From: Phytophthora colocasiae
Lineage: Eukaryota; Oomycota; Peronosporomycetes; Peronosporales; Peronosporaceae
Length of the DNA: 64,000 nucleotides
Direction: 5' to 3'
NCBI GenBank assembly: GCA_018806915.1
Contig: JAGKQI010000085.1
Location: 868,001-932,000 of the forward strand
Both the position numbers and the translations under genes were made by a program. How positions within the stretch are numbered: position 1 is the stretch's first letter; every line of letters starts with the position of its first letter. Under the pieces are notes generated by a model that made no database searches, had not been told where the DNA came from, and saw nothing but the letters and a program-made list of their open reading frames with translations. Below, piece after piece: positions 10,571-20,117 of this stretch.

Positions 10571-11440
10571 TTGTTAGGTTCGATTCGATTAAGTTCGTTC
10601 TATTAGGTTCGAAAATCCGATTAGGTTCGAATCCAGATAAGTCCGAATAATTACGTGGACAGTGCTAGTTTTGTAATTTCTGGAAAGAAGGTTCCAGTCA
10701 ATAAGGTAGGTGCAGCTGCTTTGATAGGAGAAAAGTTTTTTTAGAAATGTATCGAGACACGCACCAAAAAAGATGCCACTCGAGAGGCTCAGGCCGGTGG
10801 AGAGGGGCGTGACCGACGGACACGTTATGATTTTAGGTGGCGGGAAATTGGACCGTAAATGTCACCCGTCCCATAATGACCCATTTAGTTTCCAGGGCAG
10901 CACCAACGGGAAAGACAGATTACCGGCCGCTAGAATCAGTATTAAACAGTAAAACTTGGCATACAAATGCTCAAGACGGATACGAACCCCCCTATGTAGT
11001 TCGTATCGGCCAATTCGTACTACAGCCCGCGGTAGTGCCCGCCAAACAAGACCTTCTTCCACTCCATTTTCGTCGCGCGGTGCCTGGTACCGACGCTTCA
11101 CTTGCGTCCAAGAAAAGGCCCACTAGAACACAACCATCTCTCGATTTGATAAGGCAATGTTACAATACACTTCAACATGAAGGAGTCTACCCAGTTTGGG
11201 CCTCCGATTCCTTCTTTAACTGCACATACGGACGCCTAGCGCGCGACGAGGAAACCTTCCTCGCGACTACATAAGGATGCGCTCAAAATTGGAGCAGCAG
11301 TGATGTTGCTGCAACACACTTCGAGCGCCAAGATATTGCTTCTGGATATATCTTATTGTCTAGAACGCATCAAGTGTCGGTGCCGATGACACCTTGGCCA
11401 CCGGCATTGTGACAAAACGCTACAGGCTTGGTTGCGCATT
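10571..11440. other. Intergenic, TTCGATTAGG-type low-complexity tract then unassigned sequence
   Basis: From 10575 to 10650 the sequence is a degenerate tandem of TTCGATTAGGTTCG-like units. A 145-codon + strand open frame (10837-11274) has no recognisable domain and is not called as a gene. Confidence 0.4.
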
Positions 11441-11460
11441 GGGGGGGTTCACACCGGTAA
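11441..11460 (+). repeat. Left TIR of pogo-type element
   Basis: Seven G's then TTCACACCGGTAA; exact reverse complement of 14063-14082. Confidence 0.85.
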
Positions 11461-11589
11461 ATTGCTTTTCAGTAACTGGAAAAACTTTCCCGCTCTGTCC
11501 CACTCTCTGATCTGGAGATCTTCTCGTTGCATTCGCACCAGTAAGCCTTCAGTAGGCCCCCTTCGAGCTCTCCGACAGGACAAAGAAAG

Positions 11590-11779
11590 ATGGGGGACGC
11601 TTTGTCGCCTCAGGAGATCGCCATCGTAAGCTGGTTTGAGTCGCGAAATGATGACTGGCGCGACTACGACTGCGAGTCCAGTGAGGATGACGACGAGAAC
11701 AGCATCGCCATGCTTTTGGCGTGCACAACAGGCAGCTCCAACAGCCTCCCGGCAGTTTACAGATTAGAAGAAGATGTAA
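11590..11779 (+). CDS. Possible first exon of an unrecognised gene inside the TIR element
   Basis: From an ATG at 11590, about 63 codons, acidic in the middle (CESSEDDDENS), run to a strong donor GTAAGT at about 11779. No family is recognised and no downstream exon could be matched confidently. It lies within the TIRs on the strand opposite to the transposase. It could be an accessory gene or chance. Confidence 0.2.
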
Positions 11780-11857
11780 GTTGGTGGATTAAAAACGGCG
11801 ATGTCCATTTCTGCGTTGCGTGCTTCTGCCTTATTCGCTTCGCGGATTTCTTTTCGT

Positions 11858-12247
11858 TCACGCTTGAGAGACCAAACCAGTCGCCTCTGCCCGTCGCGCG
11901 GATACGCCGGTTGTGGTTAATGCCCCGGTGCAACTTGTAGGCGGCGGGTTGGGTGTTCTTTTATCGGTCACGGCCTTTTCGGTGCGGTGGGTGGAGCCTC
12001 CACAAAGTGCTGTGAAGCCCTTGTATATATCGGAGTTCAGGGCTGCCGCAGACTCTCCTTTGTCGCGAGGCTTCTCGACTTCAGCGCGCCAGGCCTGGAT
12101 AAGCTTCAGGATTTCCTCGGTAGTCCAGTTCGGGCCACGTGGACGTGGAGACGGCCGCCCCGTACCAACGGTCGAACTAACATGATCCCCAACGGTGCTC
12201 TCCGCAGCCTGCACAGGCGCAGCGACGCCTCCGAGCGCCTCCGCCAT
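11858..12247 (-). CDS. SANT/Myb (trihelix-like) DNA-binding protein of the transposon
   Basis: The frame from the ATG at 12247 contains GPNWTTEEILKLIQAWRAEV, then an HRTEKAVTDKR segment, resembling a SANT/MADF-like helix-turn-helix. Such domains serve as terminal-repeat-binding partners in several DNA transposons. The frame continues upstream without a stop to 12433, so the start may be earlier. The C-terminal end after VTDKR becomes proline-rich and may really be intron. It sits downstream of and parallel to the transposase, within the same TIRs. Confidence 0.5.
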   Translation of the reverse strand: MAEALGGVAAPVQAAESTVGDHVSSTVGTGRPSPRPRGPNWTTEEILKLIQAWRAEVEKPRDKGESAAALNSDIYKGFTALCGGSTHRTEKAVTDKRTPNPPPTSCTGALTTTGVSARRAEATGLVSQA

Positions 12248-12484
12248 CTTCGACGAACGAGATCTTGGTCTCCCCTCCCTGCCTACTGAAGAATTGAATT
12301 TACCGACGGAATTCCGAGTAGCAAATTTCCTACTCGGAAAAAAAGCATCGTCTGCCGCTTTTTCCAGTAAGGTGGTATTGCAAGTACTACAGACAACGAC
12401 ACAAAAACACGGGCCAAACAGGCCACAGTACAATGCGCTGATTGGGTAATACAGAGTTCAAGGAAAGTATAAAAAATCCATTTA

Positions 12485-13846
12485 TTAAACTGTCATTGAT
12501 TCAACCCTAGGAATAGCTGTCTGGAAGCTACGAATTACTAGCTCGTCCGAAAACTCTTCCCACGCCTTGATTGTATCCTTGATAGCTTTAAGACGTTTTT
12601 CAGGAGCAGAGAGGCTCTTTGTAGAAGTAAAGCAACCTCTAATCCGTGCTTTTAGTGGTCCCATTACCCCGACGTCCAGTGGCTGGCAAACAGAAGTGCT
12701 TTTGGGGGGTAAAGGGACCACAGTAGCGCAGGACTCTTCCGCGGCAACTCGCACACCTTGCTCGGACACATGGCTCTCAAAGTTGTCCACAAGAAGCACG
12801 GCTGGGCCATCAATTTCATACTTTAGGAGGTTTTTATTATAAAATTGCCATCCTGCCGCATCCATCCACCCAGCCTCTTGTACCGTGTAAAAGTGTCCTT
12901 TTGGAAGAGTACGGATCTCCTTGGTATCAATCGTGCCACCCAATTTTCCTCTCAAAATGAAAAGAATAGGGAGTTTTTTTCCTAAAACAATAAATATTAT
13001 TAAAAATAAAATAGATATACAAAAACCAAGTATACAAACCATCAGCTCGTATTGTCAGGACTGCTGTCATACGTCCGCAGTGCTTCGTGAGGTCTTTGAC
13101 CTTTGCCGACCCTCTTCTCCCTTTGACGCCCCAGATTCTTACAGGCGGCATGTCGAAATTAATTGCAGTTTCGTCCATATTGTATATTTCGGATGGTGAG
13201 TAGGAGCTGTAGACAGACCAAAACTCAATAGCAAAGTCCTGCTTGATCTGTAATAGATCCAAGCACGGCAACTTCGTTTCTTGAGCTTTTTGTGTCGAAA
13301 ACCCATAACTTAAAACAGTACATAATGACAATACAGAGCATTTTTAGTATTAATATAATTGTAAATGTACTGAGACAAGTGATTTACCGTTTTGCTGTTC
13401 TCTGCAGTAGTCTCTCCAGCGCTTTTCGACAGCTTTGTGGTGACGTCTTTCCTTCTTCATATTGTTCTAGCCATTCTTCAAAGTTCTCTTCTATAAAACC
13501 TATCATTATGGACGTAGTAAGCCACTACATAGACATTTACGTTATAAATAATTCAACAATTGTAAAGACTGATAAAACTTACCTCTTCGTCTCGGCGAGT
13601 GTCCTTCATGAAGGTGACAAGGGCTGGGGTGAACGGAAAGCTTTCCTTGCGCCCCTGCCCTTTTGTCGTCTTAGACAACTTGTTTCCCATGTACGCCCGG
13701 AGTTTGTCACGCGCCCGCCACCACCCGTCCACGGTCCCATGGGGGTACCCGAGCTCGGCGACCGTTGCGGTCAAGCCGATCCGCTCGATGGATTCCAGCG
13801 CCTCCTGCTTCACTTTTACGGTGTAGCTGTGTTGCTTCCGCGGCAT
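12485..13846 (-). CDS. Pogo/Tigger-type transposase (DDE_1), four exons
   Basis: Exons on the minus strand are 13583-13846, 13388-13524, 13040-13308 and 12485-12981; introns are 58, 79 and 58 nt, all GT-AG. Spliced length is about 388 residues. Exon 1 encodes an N-terminal helix-turn-helix starting MPRKQHSYTVKVKQEALESI. The catalytic domain has the first Asp in NMDETAINF, the second in VLLVDNFESH and the third in QPLDVGVMG, the order expected of DDE/DDD pogo relatives. No stop or frameshift is seen after splicing, and with intact TIRs the element could be autonomous. Transposition is cut-and-paste. Confidence 0.8.
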
Positions 13847-14062
13847 TTTATACAGTGGTAGGACTGGCCGGTGCCCCGGCGTTTTAGCTGCTGGCCATCC
13901 AATTTTTACATTTTCAAGGTTCGTAATGTATAGTGTTTTTCTAGCAATTGGATTGGTCAAAATAAATGCATTTTCTCGTGTTCCCGGGTTTTGTGTTGCC
14001 CGGGTATTTGTGTCGTTGTCTGTACCTTTTGGCTGTACTTTTTCCATTTACCGAGTGAAAAC

Positions 14063-14082
14063 TTACCGGTGTGAACCCCCCC
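14063..14082 (-). repeat. Right TIR of pogo-type element
   Basis: TTACCGGTGTGAA followed by C's; one more C than the left copy has G's. Followed by ATT, matching the left flank. Confidence 0.85.
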
Positions 14083-14683
14083 CATTGACCTCCGGCCACA
14101 AGAAAGCTCCGAGTAGACCCTCGTCTATGCAGAGATTATTATGATATCTAAGGGGTAATTTCTACCTTCATATTACAATGAAGAGGTTCTTTGAACCACA
14201 CCTATGGGCAGGCAGGTAGGTATTAACGCGGTTGTTGCCGAGTTCGATTAGGCAAGCATTGATATATATAACATCATTGTACTACGGAACGAACAGGTAG
14301 ATAATTTATAAGCCATGGAGATCAGTCGATTCCAAGAGCCTTCTGTTCTGCATTCCGACGTACAATTCGGTGACACTTCGAGATGTGAAGATAACAGGAA
14401 CAACCGCTGTAAATGGCATGCTGATGACTTTTGGTGCTTGGTTAAGCGTTTGGTTACACCGCGTCAACTCACGCAGCAAATCAATCACGGTTTTGACTGG
14501 CCACCACACTGATACAAATTACAATTCGAGTATACTTACTAACCTCTTCAAACGAATTCCTATCTTTAGAATTCCTATTTAAAGGAAAATGTTTTAAACC
14601 CCGGTGATCTAATAGATCGGATTAGCGCAACACGCGTGCTGGATGGCAGGTCACTCCCGAAAATCCTCGGTCCCGACTCCCCG
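14083..14683. other. Upstream region of aspartate aminotransferase, no gene seen
   Basis: Six hundred AT-rich bases between the transposon and the aminotransferase start. No coding or structural feature is supported. Confidence 0.5.
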
Positions 14684-16034
14684 ATGCTCGCTCGTCGCTT
14701 CCTCCAGCCCACCCGCGGCTTCGCCACCAAGGCTGCAACTGGCCAATGGCTGGCCAACATCCCCATGGGCCCCGCCGACCCTATCCTGGGCCTGACCGAG
14801 CGCTTCAACAAGGTAAATAGGAGCTCAAAGGATCCCTTCATGACACGCCATTCATTCTGACGATAACGTGCCGTTTCTATAGGACACGGACGCGCGCAAA
14901 GTCTCGCTGGGTGTTGGTGCCTACCGCGATGATAACGGAAAGCCGTACGTGCTGCCCTCGGTCCTTGAGGCCGAGAAGCGCATCATGGCTGCTGGCAAGA
15001 ACAAGGAGTACGCCGGTATCGCCGGTATGAAGGACTTCGTGGACCTGTCGCTGCAGTTCGCTTACGGCGAGGACAGCGAGGCCCTGAAGGCCGGCCGCGT
15101 CACTGGCGTGCAGACGATCTCCGGAACGGGCGGCCTGCGTCTTGCCGGCGAGTTCTTTTCCAAGTTCCTGGGCAAGGGCACCCCTATCTACTTGCCCAAC
15201 CCGACGTGGGGCAACCACATCCCTGTCATGAAAAATGCTGGCTTGGAGGTGCGTCGCTACACGTACTACGAGCCTGCCTCGCGTGGCCTGGACTTTTCCG
15301 GCCTTATGAACGACCTGGAGGGAGCTCCTGATGGATCCGTTTTCCTGCTGCACGCTTGCGCTCACAACCCTACGGGTGTGGACCCTACCATTGAGCAATG
15401 GCAGAAGATTGCCGACGTCATGAAGGCCAAGAAGCACGTCCCGTTCTTTGACTGTGCTTACCAGGGTTTCGCTTCGGGTGACGCCAACCGTGACGCTGCT
15501 GCCATCCGCCACTTCGTGAAGGAAGGCCACAACATCATCCTGACGCAGTCGTACGCCAAGAACTTCGGTCTCTACGGTGAACGTGTGGGTGCTATGAGCG
15601 TCGTCACTGCCAGCAAGGAGGAGGCTGAGCGCGTGCAGTCGCAGCTTAAGATTATCATCCGCCCGATGTACTCCAACCCGCCCATTCACGGCTCGCTCAT
15701 TGTGTCCACGATCCTGTCGGACGCTCAGCTCAAGAAGCAGTGGTACAGCGAGTGCCAGGGCATGGCTGACCGCATCATCTCTATGCGTACGGCCCTCCGC
15801 TCGGCCATCGAGAAGGTCGAGGAGGCCAACGGTGCCAAGTCGGACTGGCGCCACATCACGGACCAGATCGGCATGTTCTGCTACACTGGACTGACGGAGG
15901 CTCAGGTGACGCGCATGATCGAGCAGCACCATATCTATTTGACCAAGGACGGCCGCGTGAGCATGGCTGGTGTGACGTCCAAGAACGTTGAGTACATTGC
16001 GCAGTCGATCGCCGAGGTTGTTCAGAACGCTTAA
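14684..16034 (+). CDS. Aspartate aminotransferase, mitochondrial
   Basis: Exons are 14684-14812 and 14883-16034, with a 70-nt GTAAAT...CTATAG intron; 426 residues, normal for the family. The N-terminus (MLARRFLQPTRGFATK) is Arg-rich and amphipathic, fitting a mitochondrial presequence. Class I aminotransferase motifs follow: DDNGKPYVLP, NPTWGNH, HACAHNPTGVDP, and the pyridoxal-phosphate lysine in SYAKNFGLYGERVG (Lys about 269). It interconverts aspartate/2-oxoglutarate with oxaloacetate/glutamate, as in the malate-aspartate shuttle. Codon use is strongly G/C-ending, suggesting high expression; this also creates long meaningless frames on the other strand. Confidence 0.95.
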
Positions 16035-16214
16035 AGCAGCGAAGACACTGATTTCCCCAGTTCGTAGCGGAAAGGAGCTGTAAAAAAACTGGACACAAGC
16101 AATTCAAAAGCTGAACAATCCTTCACCAGTACGATTGCTATTGTTTTCGTTTGCGTTGCACTTGCTTACTCGTCAGACTGACTAAACGCACATGAATTCA
16201 TCCAAAGCTGGAGA

Positions 16215-17585
16215 CTATAGCTGACAATCCTCCGAGCTTGAGGCCGACTCGGACGTGGTCGATGATGCAGTGTCGCTCTCCTTAGTACGAAGATACTCGG
16301 ACTTTCTAACGAAGCGTCCTTTAACACGAGGGCAAGAATTGGCGAGGCGTTTGCGGCAGTCGTATTTGATGCGTTTGTGGTACACGCGATGCTTCCGCTT
16401 CTCGTGAAAGCGCTTTAGTCGCTCACGTCGATCAGCAGGTGAGTAAATCCCAATCTTGCGAGTCGGGGGCGAGTACTGCGTTTGTGTCTCCTGCACGTCA
16501 ACTGGATGCTGAATGCGGCGGTAGATATTGACGCCGTTAACTTCCAGAGACATTGACGTGTTGATTGGACTCAACAATCTCGGTTGCATGCCATGGAAAC
16601 CCTCCGTCACCCCCACGTACCATCGTGGATCGAAACTCGGTGCAGTCCAAGCTTTTTGATTCACACTCTTCGTGCGTTTAAGAGGGTGGACAACGTGCTC
16701 GTCGATAACATCAAATGAAGCACGCCGTTTCTTGCATTGAGCAACTGGATCGACAATTTGAGAGGTAGAGTTGTTGGTCTTTGATAACTCTCGTTGGGCT
16801 TTCTTGCGACGATGTTGCACGCGTGGTGAGCTCTTGACCGGTGTTTTCTTCCCACTCAATGCTTTCTTGATGTCAGGTGAGAAGAGTCTCAGGTCGTTTT
16901 CAGTTACGAGGATCTTCTTGTCCACCATAGTTGGCGAAACTGCATTGACAGCGTTTTTCAACGTATCTTCGCTACAAGAGTGTCGCTTTGCAGTCAATTC
17001 CTCATCGTTGCAAGCAGATGCGTTGACGCGAAGCATTGTCGGTGGGGTGACCTGAATGCTGGGCGGTGATCTCGGCACAGCTGGTACCTTTTTGTCCGGC
17101 AAGAATTCGTCCACCAGATATGTCGAGAGCTCATTTGGGACAGGCTCGTGAAGCGGCATATCATGCCAATACGGACTCGAACGGAAGACCAATGGTTTTG
17201 TCGTATCCTCCAACTCTGTAGAGAACAAGATGCCCGATTCGTGAACGTTGGTGCAATTTTTCCTTGATGAATCCTGGATGAAAGAGCGTGAAGTACATGT
17301 AACTGGACCAGGCAACAAGAAGTCGACATCGTGTAGTTCCCAGGGCTGTGGTGAGGATGCAGGCGTCCTAGAGCTCATGAAGAACGGAGACGTGTTGACT
17401 CGATTGAGAAGTTGTTGCTCGGATTCCAATGTGTCCAACTCCATCTCGAATTGACGTTGACTGCAAATCAATTTGTGCGGCTGGAGTTCGTGGTGCTTGG
17501 ACTCCAAGTTGGAGACGTCTTGCGTCGGACTCGCCGCACTTGGGAATGACCTCCTCGATCCCAGTCCCAATGCTATGGATTTCAT
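16215..17585 (-). CDS. CCT-domain protein
   Basis: From the ATG at 17585 (MKSIALGLGS), 456 residues. Most of the protein is Ser/Pro/Lys-rich and looks disordered. Near the C-terminus lies a CCT motif: RRERLKRFHEKRKHRVYHKR, IKYDCRKRLANSCPRVKGRF and VRKSEY. CCT domains act in nuclear localisation and DNA/protein binding in plant and protist regulators, so a transcription-related role is inferred. The frame remains open upstream through a Harbinger insertion, but that part is transposon sequence, so the start is set at 17585. A start at 17595 in another frame would give a 5-codon upstream frame overlapping the main ATG. Confidence 0.75.
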   Translation of the reverse strand: MKSIALGLGSRRSFPSAASPTQDVSNLESKHHELQPHKLICSQRQFEMELDTLESEQQLLNRVNTSPFFMSSRTPASSPQPWELHDVDFLLPGPVTCTSRSFIQDSSRKNCTNVHESGILFSTELEDTTKPLVFRSSPYWHDMPLHEPVPNELSTYLVDEFLPDKKVPAVPRSPPSIQVTPPTMLRVNASACNDEELTAKRHSCSEDTLKNAVNAVSPTMVDKKILVTENDLRLFSPDIKKALSGKKTPVKSSPRVQHRRKKAQRELSKTNNSTSQIVDPVAQCKKRRASFDVIDEHVVHPLKRTKSVNQKAWTAPSFDPRWYVGVTEGFHGMQPRLLSPINTSMSLEVNGVNIYRRIQHPVDVQETQTQYSPPTRKIGIYSPADRRERLKRFHEKRKHRVYHKRIKYDCRKRLANSCPRVKGRFVRKSEYLRTKESDTASSTTSESASSSEDCQL

Positions 17586-17772
17586 CTTGGATACGCCATT
17601 AGGGCCGTTCCGAACCCGGCTCGGCTCCCGAATCGTGCGCTCGGATTGGCTGGCGAAGGGGCGAGTGGTCGGGATACACGCGTGATTAGTAAACGTCGAG
17701 CTCCGAGGTTGGGATCGCGACCCGAGCGGGATCGCGGGCACTTTGCCAATAAAAACATTGAATGAACTAGCA

Positions 17773-18030
17773 ATGGACGTACCGCAGTGGATGAGCAAGG
17801 CCTACAAAGCGCGACAGCGGCGCCGCAAGATGCTTGTGGCACTCGTGACTGCAGCGCATCTGCTGCCTGGGGAGGTGTCTAGCTGTGTGCCTCGCAAGCG
17901 CTTGAACTGGAGCCTGCACAAGCAGACGCTGCTACTCGAAGGACAGTTCAAGCAGTGCTACCGGATGGACGTGCACTCATTCGAGAAGCTCTGGAAGAAG
18001 CGGTCGGAGAACAGCACATTGAGGAGTCGG
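17773..18030 (+). pseudogene. Harbinger transposase N-terminal fragment
   Basis: From the ATG at 17773 the protein reads MDVPQWMSKAYKARQRRRKM, followed by RKRLNWSLHKQ and FKQCYRMDVHSFEKLW. This is the N-terminal part of Harbinger-type transposases that precedes the DDE domain. Similarity ends near 18030 at the deletion point. The catalytic part is absent. Confidence 0.6.
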
Positions 18031-18329
18031 AACATGCAGTTCCTCGTGCGACGATCTTCTTCCTCATTCGCTTGCCTCGACCTGCTGCGTTGCCGCTGCA
18101 CCAGAAGAGCCACTCCGTCCTTGTTCTCGTCATACGCTGCTAGGAGCTTCACACGATCGGTTTTGTTGGTGTTCTTCTTCACATTTAGCTTGCGAGAAGT
18201 GCACTCGAGACGGAGCTGAGGTAGGCTCCAGTCCGCATATACGTCCGAGACGGGAGGCACAATAGGCTCCTTGCGCTTGGCGAGCAGCGCGGCTGACACT
18301 GTCCACTTAGAGCTCGTTGCTGAAGCCAT
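17958..18329 (-). pseudogene. Harbinger accessory (DNA-binding-type) protein, N-terminal fragment
   Basis: From the ATG at 18329 (MASATSSKWTVSAALLAKRK) the protein contains a SAP-like stretch (DWSLPQLRLECTSRKLNVKK, DRVKLLAAYDENK) and a basic/acidic tail. It is probably the second protein of a two-gene Harbinger element. Its end overlaps the truncated transposase on the other strand, marking the internal deletion junction. Confidence 0.4.
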
Positions 18330-18492
18330 CTCGTGCGAGCTGGTTTCCCTTTGCAAAGCTGCAAAGCGAATTTGCACCGGCGATCCGATCCGCGTTCGGA
18401 ACGCGCGGGTCGCGACCCCAAGTGACTTCACCGGAAACCCCTAAACCACGCGACCTGAGCGCCGATTCGACCCGGGTTCGGAACGGCCCTTA

Positions 18493-19073
18493 GGATACGG
18501 TATGCCTGCAACAACGACGCTTCGCGCGCTTTTTCGAAAAATCAAGGGCTCACAATCGCCGCCTAGGCGGATCCCGCGAGCGATGGCTCTCAGCCAATCG
18601 ACCGTCTCAGTTGAGCCAGCACTGCAGTGCAGCTACATGTAGATCGTCATCGATTGAGATGGTTGTTGAAGTTCTTCAGATCCTAGAGCGCAAACTGTGC
18701 TCAACAAGCAGAACCCACCACCTGGAGGCATAACTGGACTTCCATATCCCATCTTGGATGTGCTTAAGCAAGCTGATCAATGCGAATTGCATGAGCAAAT
18801 GTTTGCTCATGCAATTCGCATTGAATCTCCAACAATTCGATGGAAATATCCTTCGGTACATGTGCCAAGATCGGATCCAAATTGAAGTTGACAACCAATC
18901 CGATCGCATGAATACTGGAAACAAGTATAAATCAGGTCGACTGTAAAAACGAGTCCATTCAAAGGACTTCATGCTTGTCAAATCTTGCCTAGCGATGCAT
19001 TAGCTTGATATTTAACCTCTATACGTGGGTTCTCTTAGTTTGTCTTGCACACCGTGCTGTTGTCAACGGACTT
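18493..19073. other. Intergenic with a strong palindrome, no gene supported
   Basis: Contains the perfect hairpin described at 18777-18824. Just right of the Harbinger element, the minus strand reads gttgttgcag, which could be the acceptor of a 5' intron of the CCT-domain gene. Short frames here show no domains. Confidence 0.4.
18777..18824. repeat. Perfect 23-bp-arm palindrome
   Basis: Arms 18777-18799 and 18802-18824 (tcaatgcgaattgcatgagc... and complement) are separated by the two bases TG. The palindrome would form a stable hairpin or cruciform. Outer similarity is weak and patchy, so no full element boundary is assigned. Confidence 0.9.
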
Positions 19074-19952
19074 TCACTTACCCACTGGCCATTTGCTTTT
19101 CTTGCGAGGCTTGACGCGAGCTTTTTGTTTCCGCGCGTAGGCAACCCAAGTGATAATCTCCGGGTGCTGCATGATCTTATCGAGCGTGTTGTACTCACGA
19201 GCTAGCGTCTTGTTGTCCTCCGTGGAGTGAATCTTGCTGTGGCACTGTCGACAGATCATAATACACGTGTTCAGGAACTCCTTCGTATATCCTTTTCGCA
19301 AATACTTAGAGTGTGTCACACGCGGGATCACATGGTGCGCTGTGAGGTTCATTGGCCGTTCACATATCTCGCACAAACCTGTCATATCTTCAGCATCTTC
19401 ACGTCCAGCAACATCTTCATCCAGCACCACCTCATCTTCTCGTGCAATCTGCTTCTTGCCGAACTCAATGAACTCCACTTCAACCTCAATCGGTCGGTTA
19501 TGGTCTGCATCCTCCTCATAATCTTCGTTCTCCCCAATATGTCTGGTAATCCGTGCTGGATGCCAAGCTTCGTCTTCTTCCAGCACCACCAAACAGCTCT
19601 TACCAACGGCAAACTGCGTTTCCAGTCGTTCTCGACGCAGTCTCCTCCGTCTTTCAGAATGGCTCTCTAGATCCTCCTCACTGTCGTCGTCTTCACTGCC
19701 TAGCATCACATCGACAAGTTGTTCTGCAATTGCTGACAACTGAGCTGCATCCAGGAACTCCGTCTCCTCCAGTACTTCGACAAAGACAGTGACCAATTTG
19801 GACCGGTCTGGAGTTGTTGTGTCTTCCTCTGCAGTGGCAATCAGCAGCTCTGCCGTGTACTCCAGCTCCTCAATAGTAGCTCCTCGTGCAAAGCTCTCTA
19901 AGACTGCAATAAGGCGAGTGGATGCATCTTCCGGTGGAGAATTAGTGGTCAT
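19074..19952 (-). CDS. HNH-endonuclease-domain protein with Tudor-like segment
   Basis: A 292-residue single-exon frame. The N-terminal half is helical and acidic. Residues about 115-185 (QFAVGKSCLVVLEEDEAWHP, ARITRH, then VEVEFIEFGKKQIAREDEVV) resemble a Tudor/SMN-like beta barrel. Residues about 205-250 form an HNH nuclease core: CEICERPMNLTAHHVIPR then TCIMICRQCHSKIH, with two Cys-x2-Cys pairs and the His-His motif. The C-terminus is Lys/Arg-rich. HNH proteins of this kind nick or cut nucleic acid; the cellular role is unknown. The active-site histidines and zinc cysteines are all present. Confidence 0.7.
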   Translation of the reverse strand: MTTNSPPEDASTRLIAVLESFARGATIEELEYTAELLIATAEEDTTTPDRSKLVTVFVEVLEETEFLDAAQLSAIAEQLVDVMLGSEDDDSEEDLESHSERRRRLRRERLETQFAVGKSCLVVLEEDEAWHPARITRHIGENEDYEEDADHNRPIEVEVEFIEFGKKQIAREDEVVLDEDVAGREDAEDMTGLCEICERPMNLTAHHVIPRVTHSKYLRKGYTKEFLNTCIMICRQCHSKIHSTEDNKTLAREYNTLDKIMQHPEIITWVAYARKQKARVKPRKKSKWPVGK

Positions 19953-20117
19953 GGCGTGCGTCTGTCAGATGGACAAGTGAGTGTTGCCTTTTTTAATCAA
20001 ATCAACCATCACTCTTTATTTTTGTGAGTGTTGGTCATGAGAAATGGGTTCATCCGTGTGTCACACATAACATAGTATTCGAGCCCTCAACCACACTCTC
20101 CCGACCTCGAGATCTCC

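Larger units (their letters stand above)
11441..14082. mobile_element. 2.64-kb DNA transposon with 20-bp TIRs, pogo-type transposase plus SANT/Myb-like protein
   Basis: A perfect 20-bp terminal inverted repeat starting GGGGGGGTTCACACCGG lies at 11441-11460 and 14063-14082. Similarity continues imperfectly inward (TTTTC..GTAA.TGGAAAAA). ATT flanks both ends, a possible short target duplication. Inside, on the minus strand, are a four-exon pogo/Tigger-type transposase and a separate SANT-like DNA-binding protein. The transposase frame is uninterrupted after splicing. Confidence 0.75.
17602..18489. mobile_element. Harbinger (PIF)-type element, internally deleted, TTA target duplication
   Basis: An 18-bp perfect TIR (GGGCCGTTCCGAACCCGG) lies at 17602-17619 and 18472-18489. 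TTA directly flanks both ends (17599-17601 and 18490-18492), the 3-bp TWA duplication of Harbinger elements. Inside, the N-terminal parts of two proteins face each other: a transposase start on + and a DNA-binding-type protein on -. The central DDE region is missing, so this is a non-autonomous deletion derivative. Confidence 0.85.

Noticed and set aside
10837..11274. 145-codon + strand frame
   Set aside because: No domains and sited in a repeat-rich gap between two transposons.
14877..15932. 351-codon open frame antisense to aspartate aminotransferase
   Set aside because: It is a product of strong G/C-ending codon use in the real gene; no start context or domains.
17586..17798. Extended N-terminus of the CCT-domain protein
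   Set aside because: The extra codons lie inside the Harbinger element, so they are not part of the ancestral gene.
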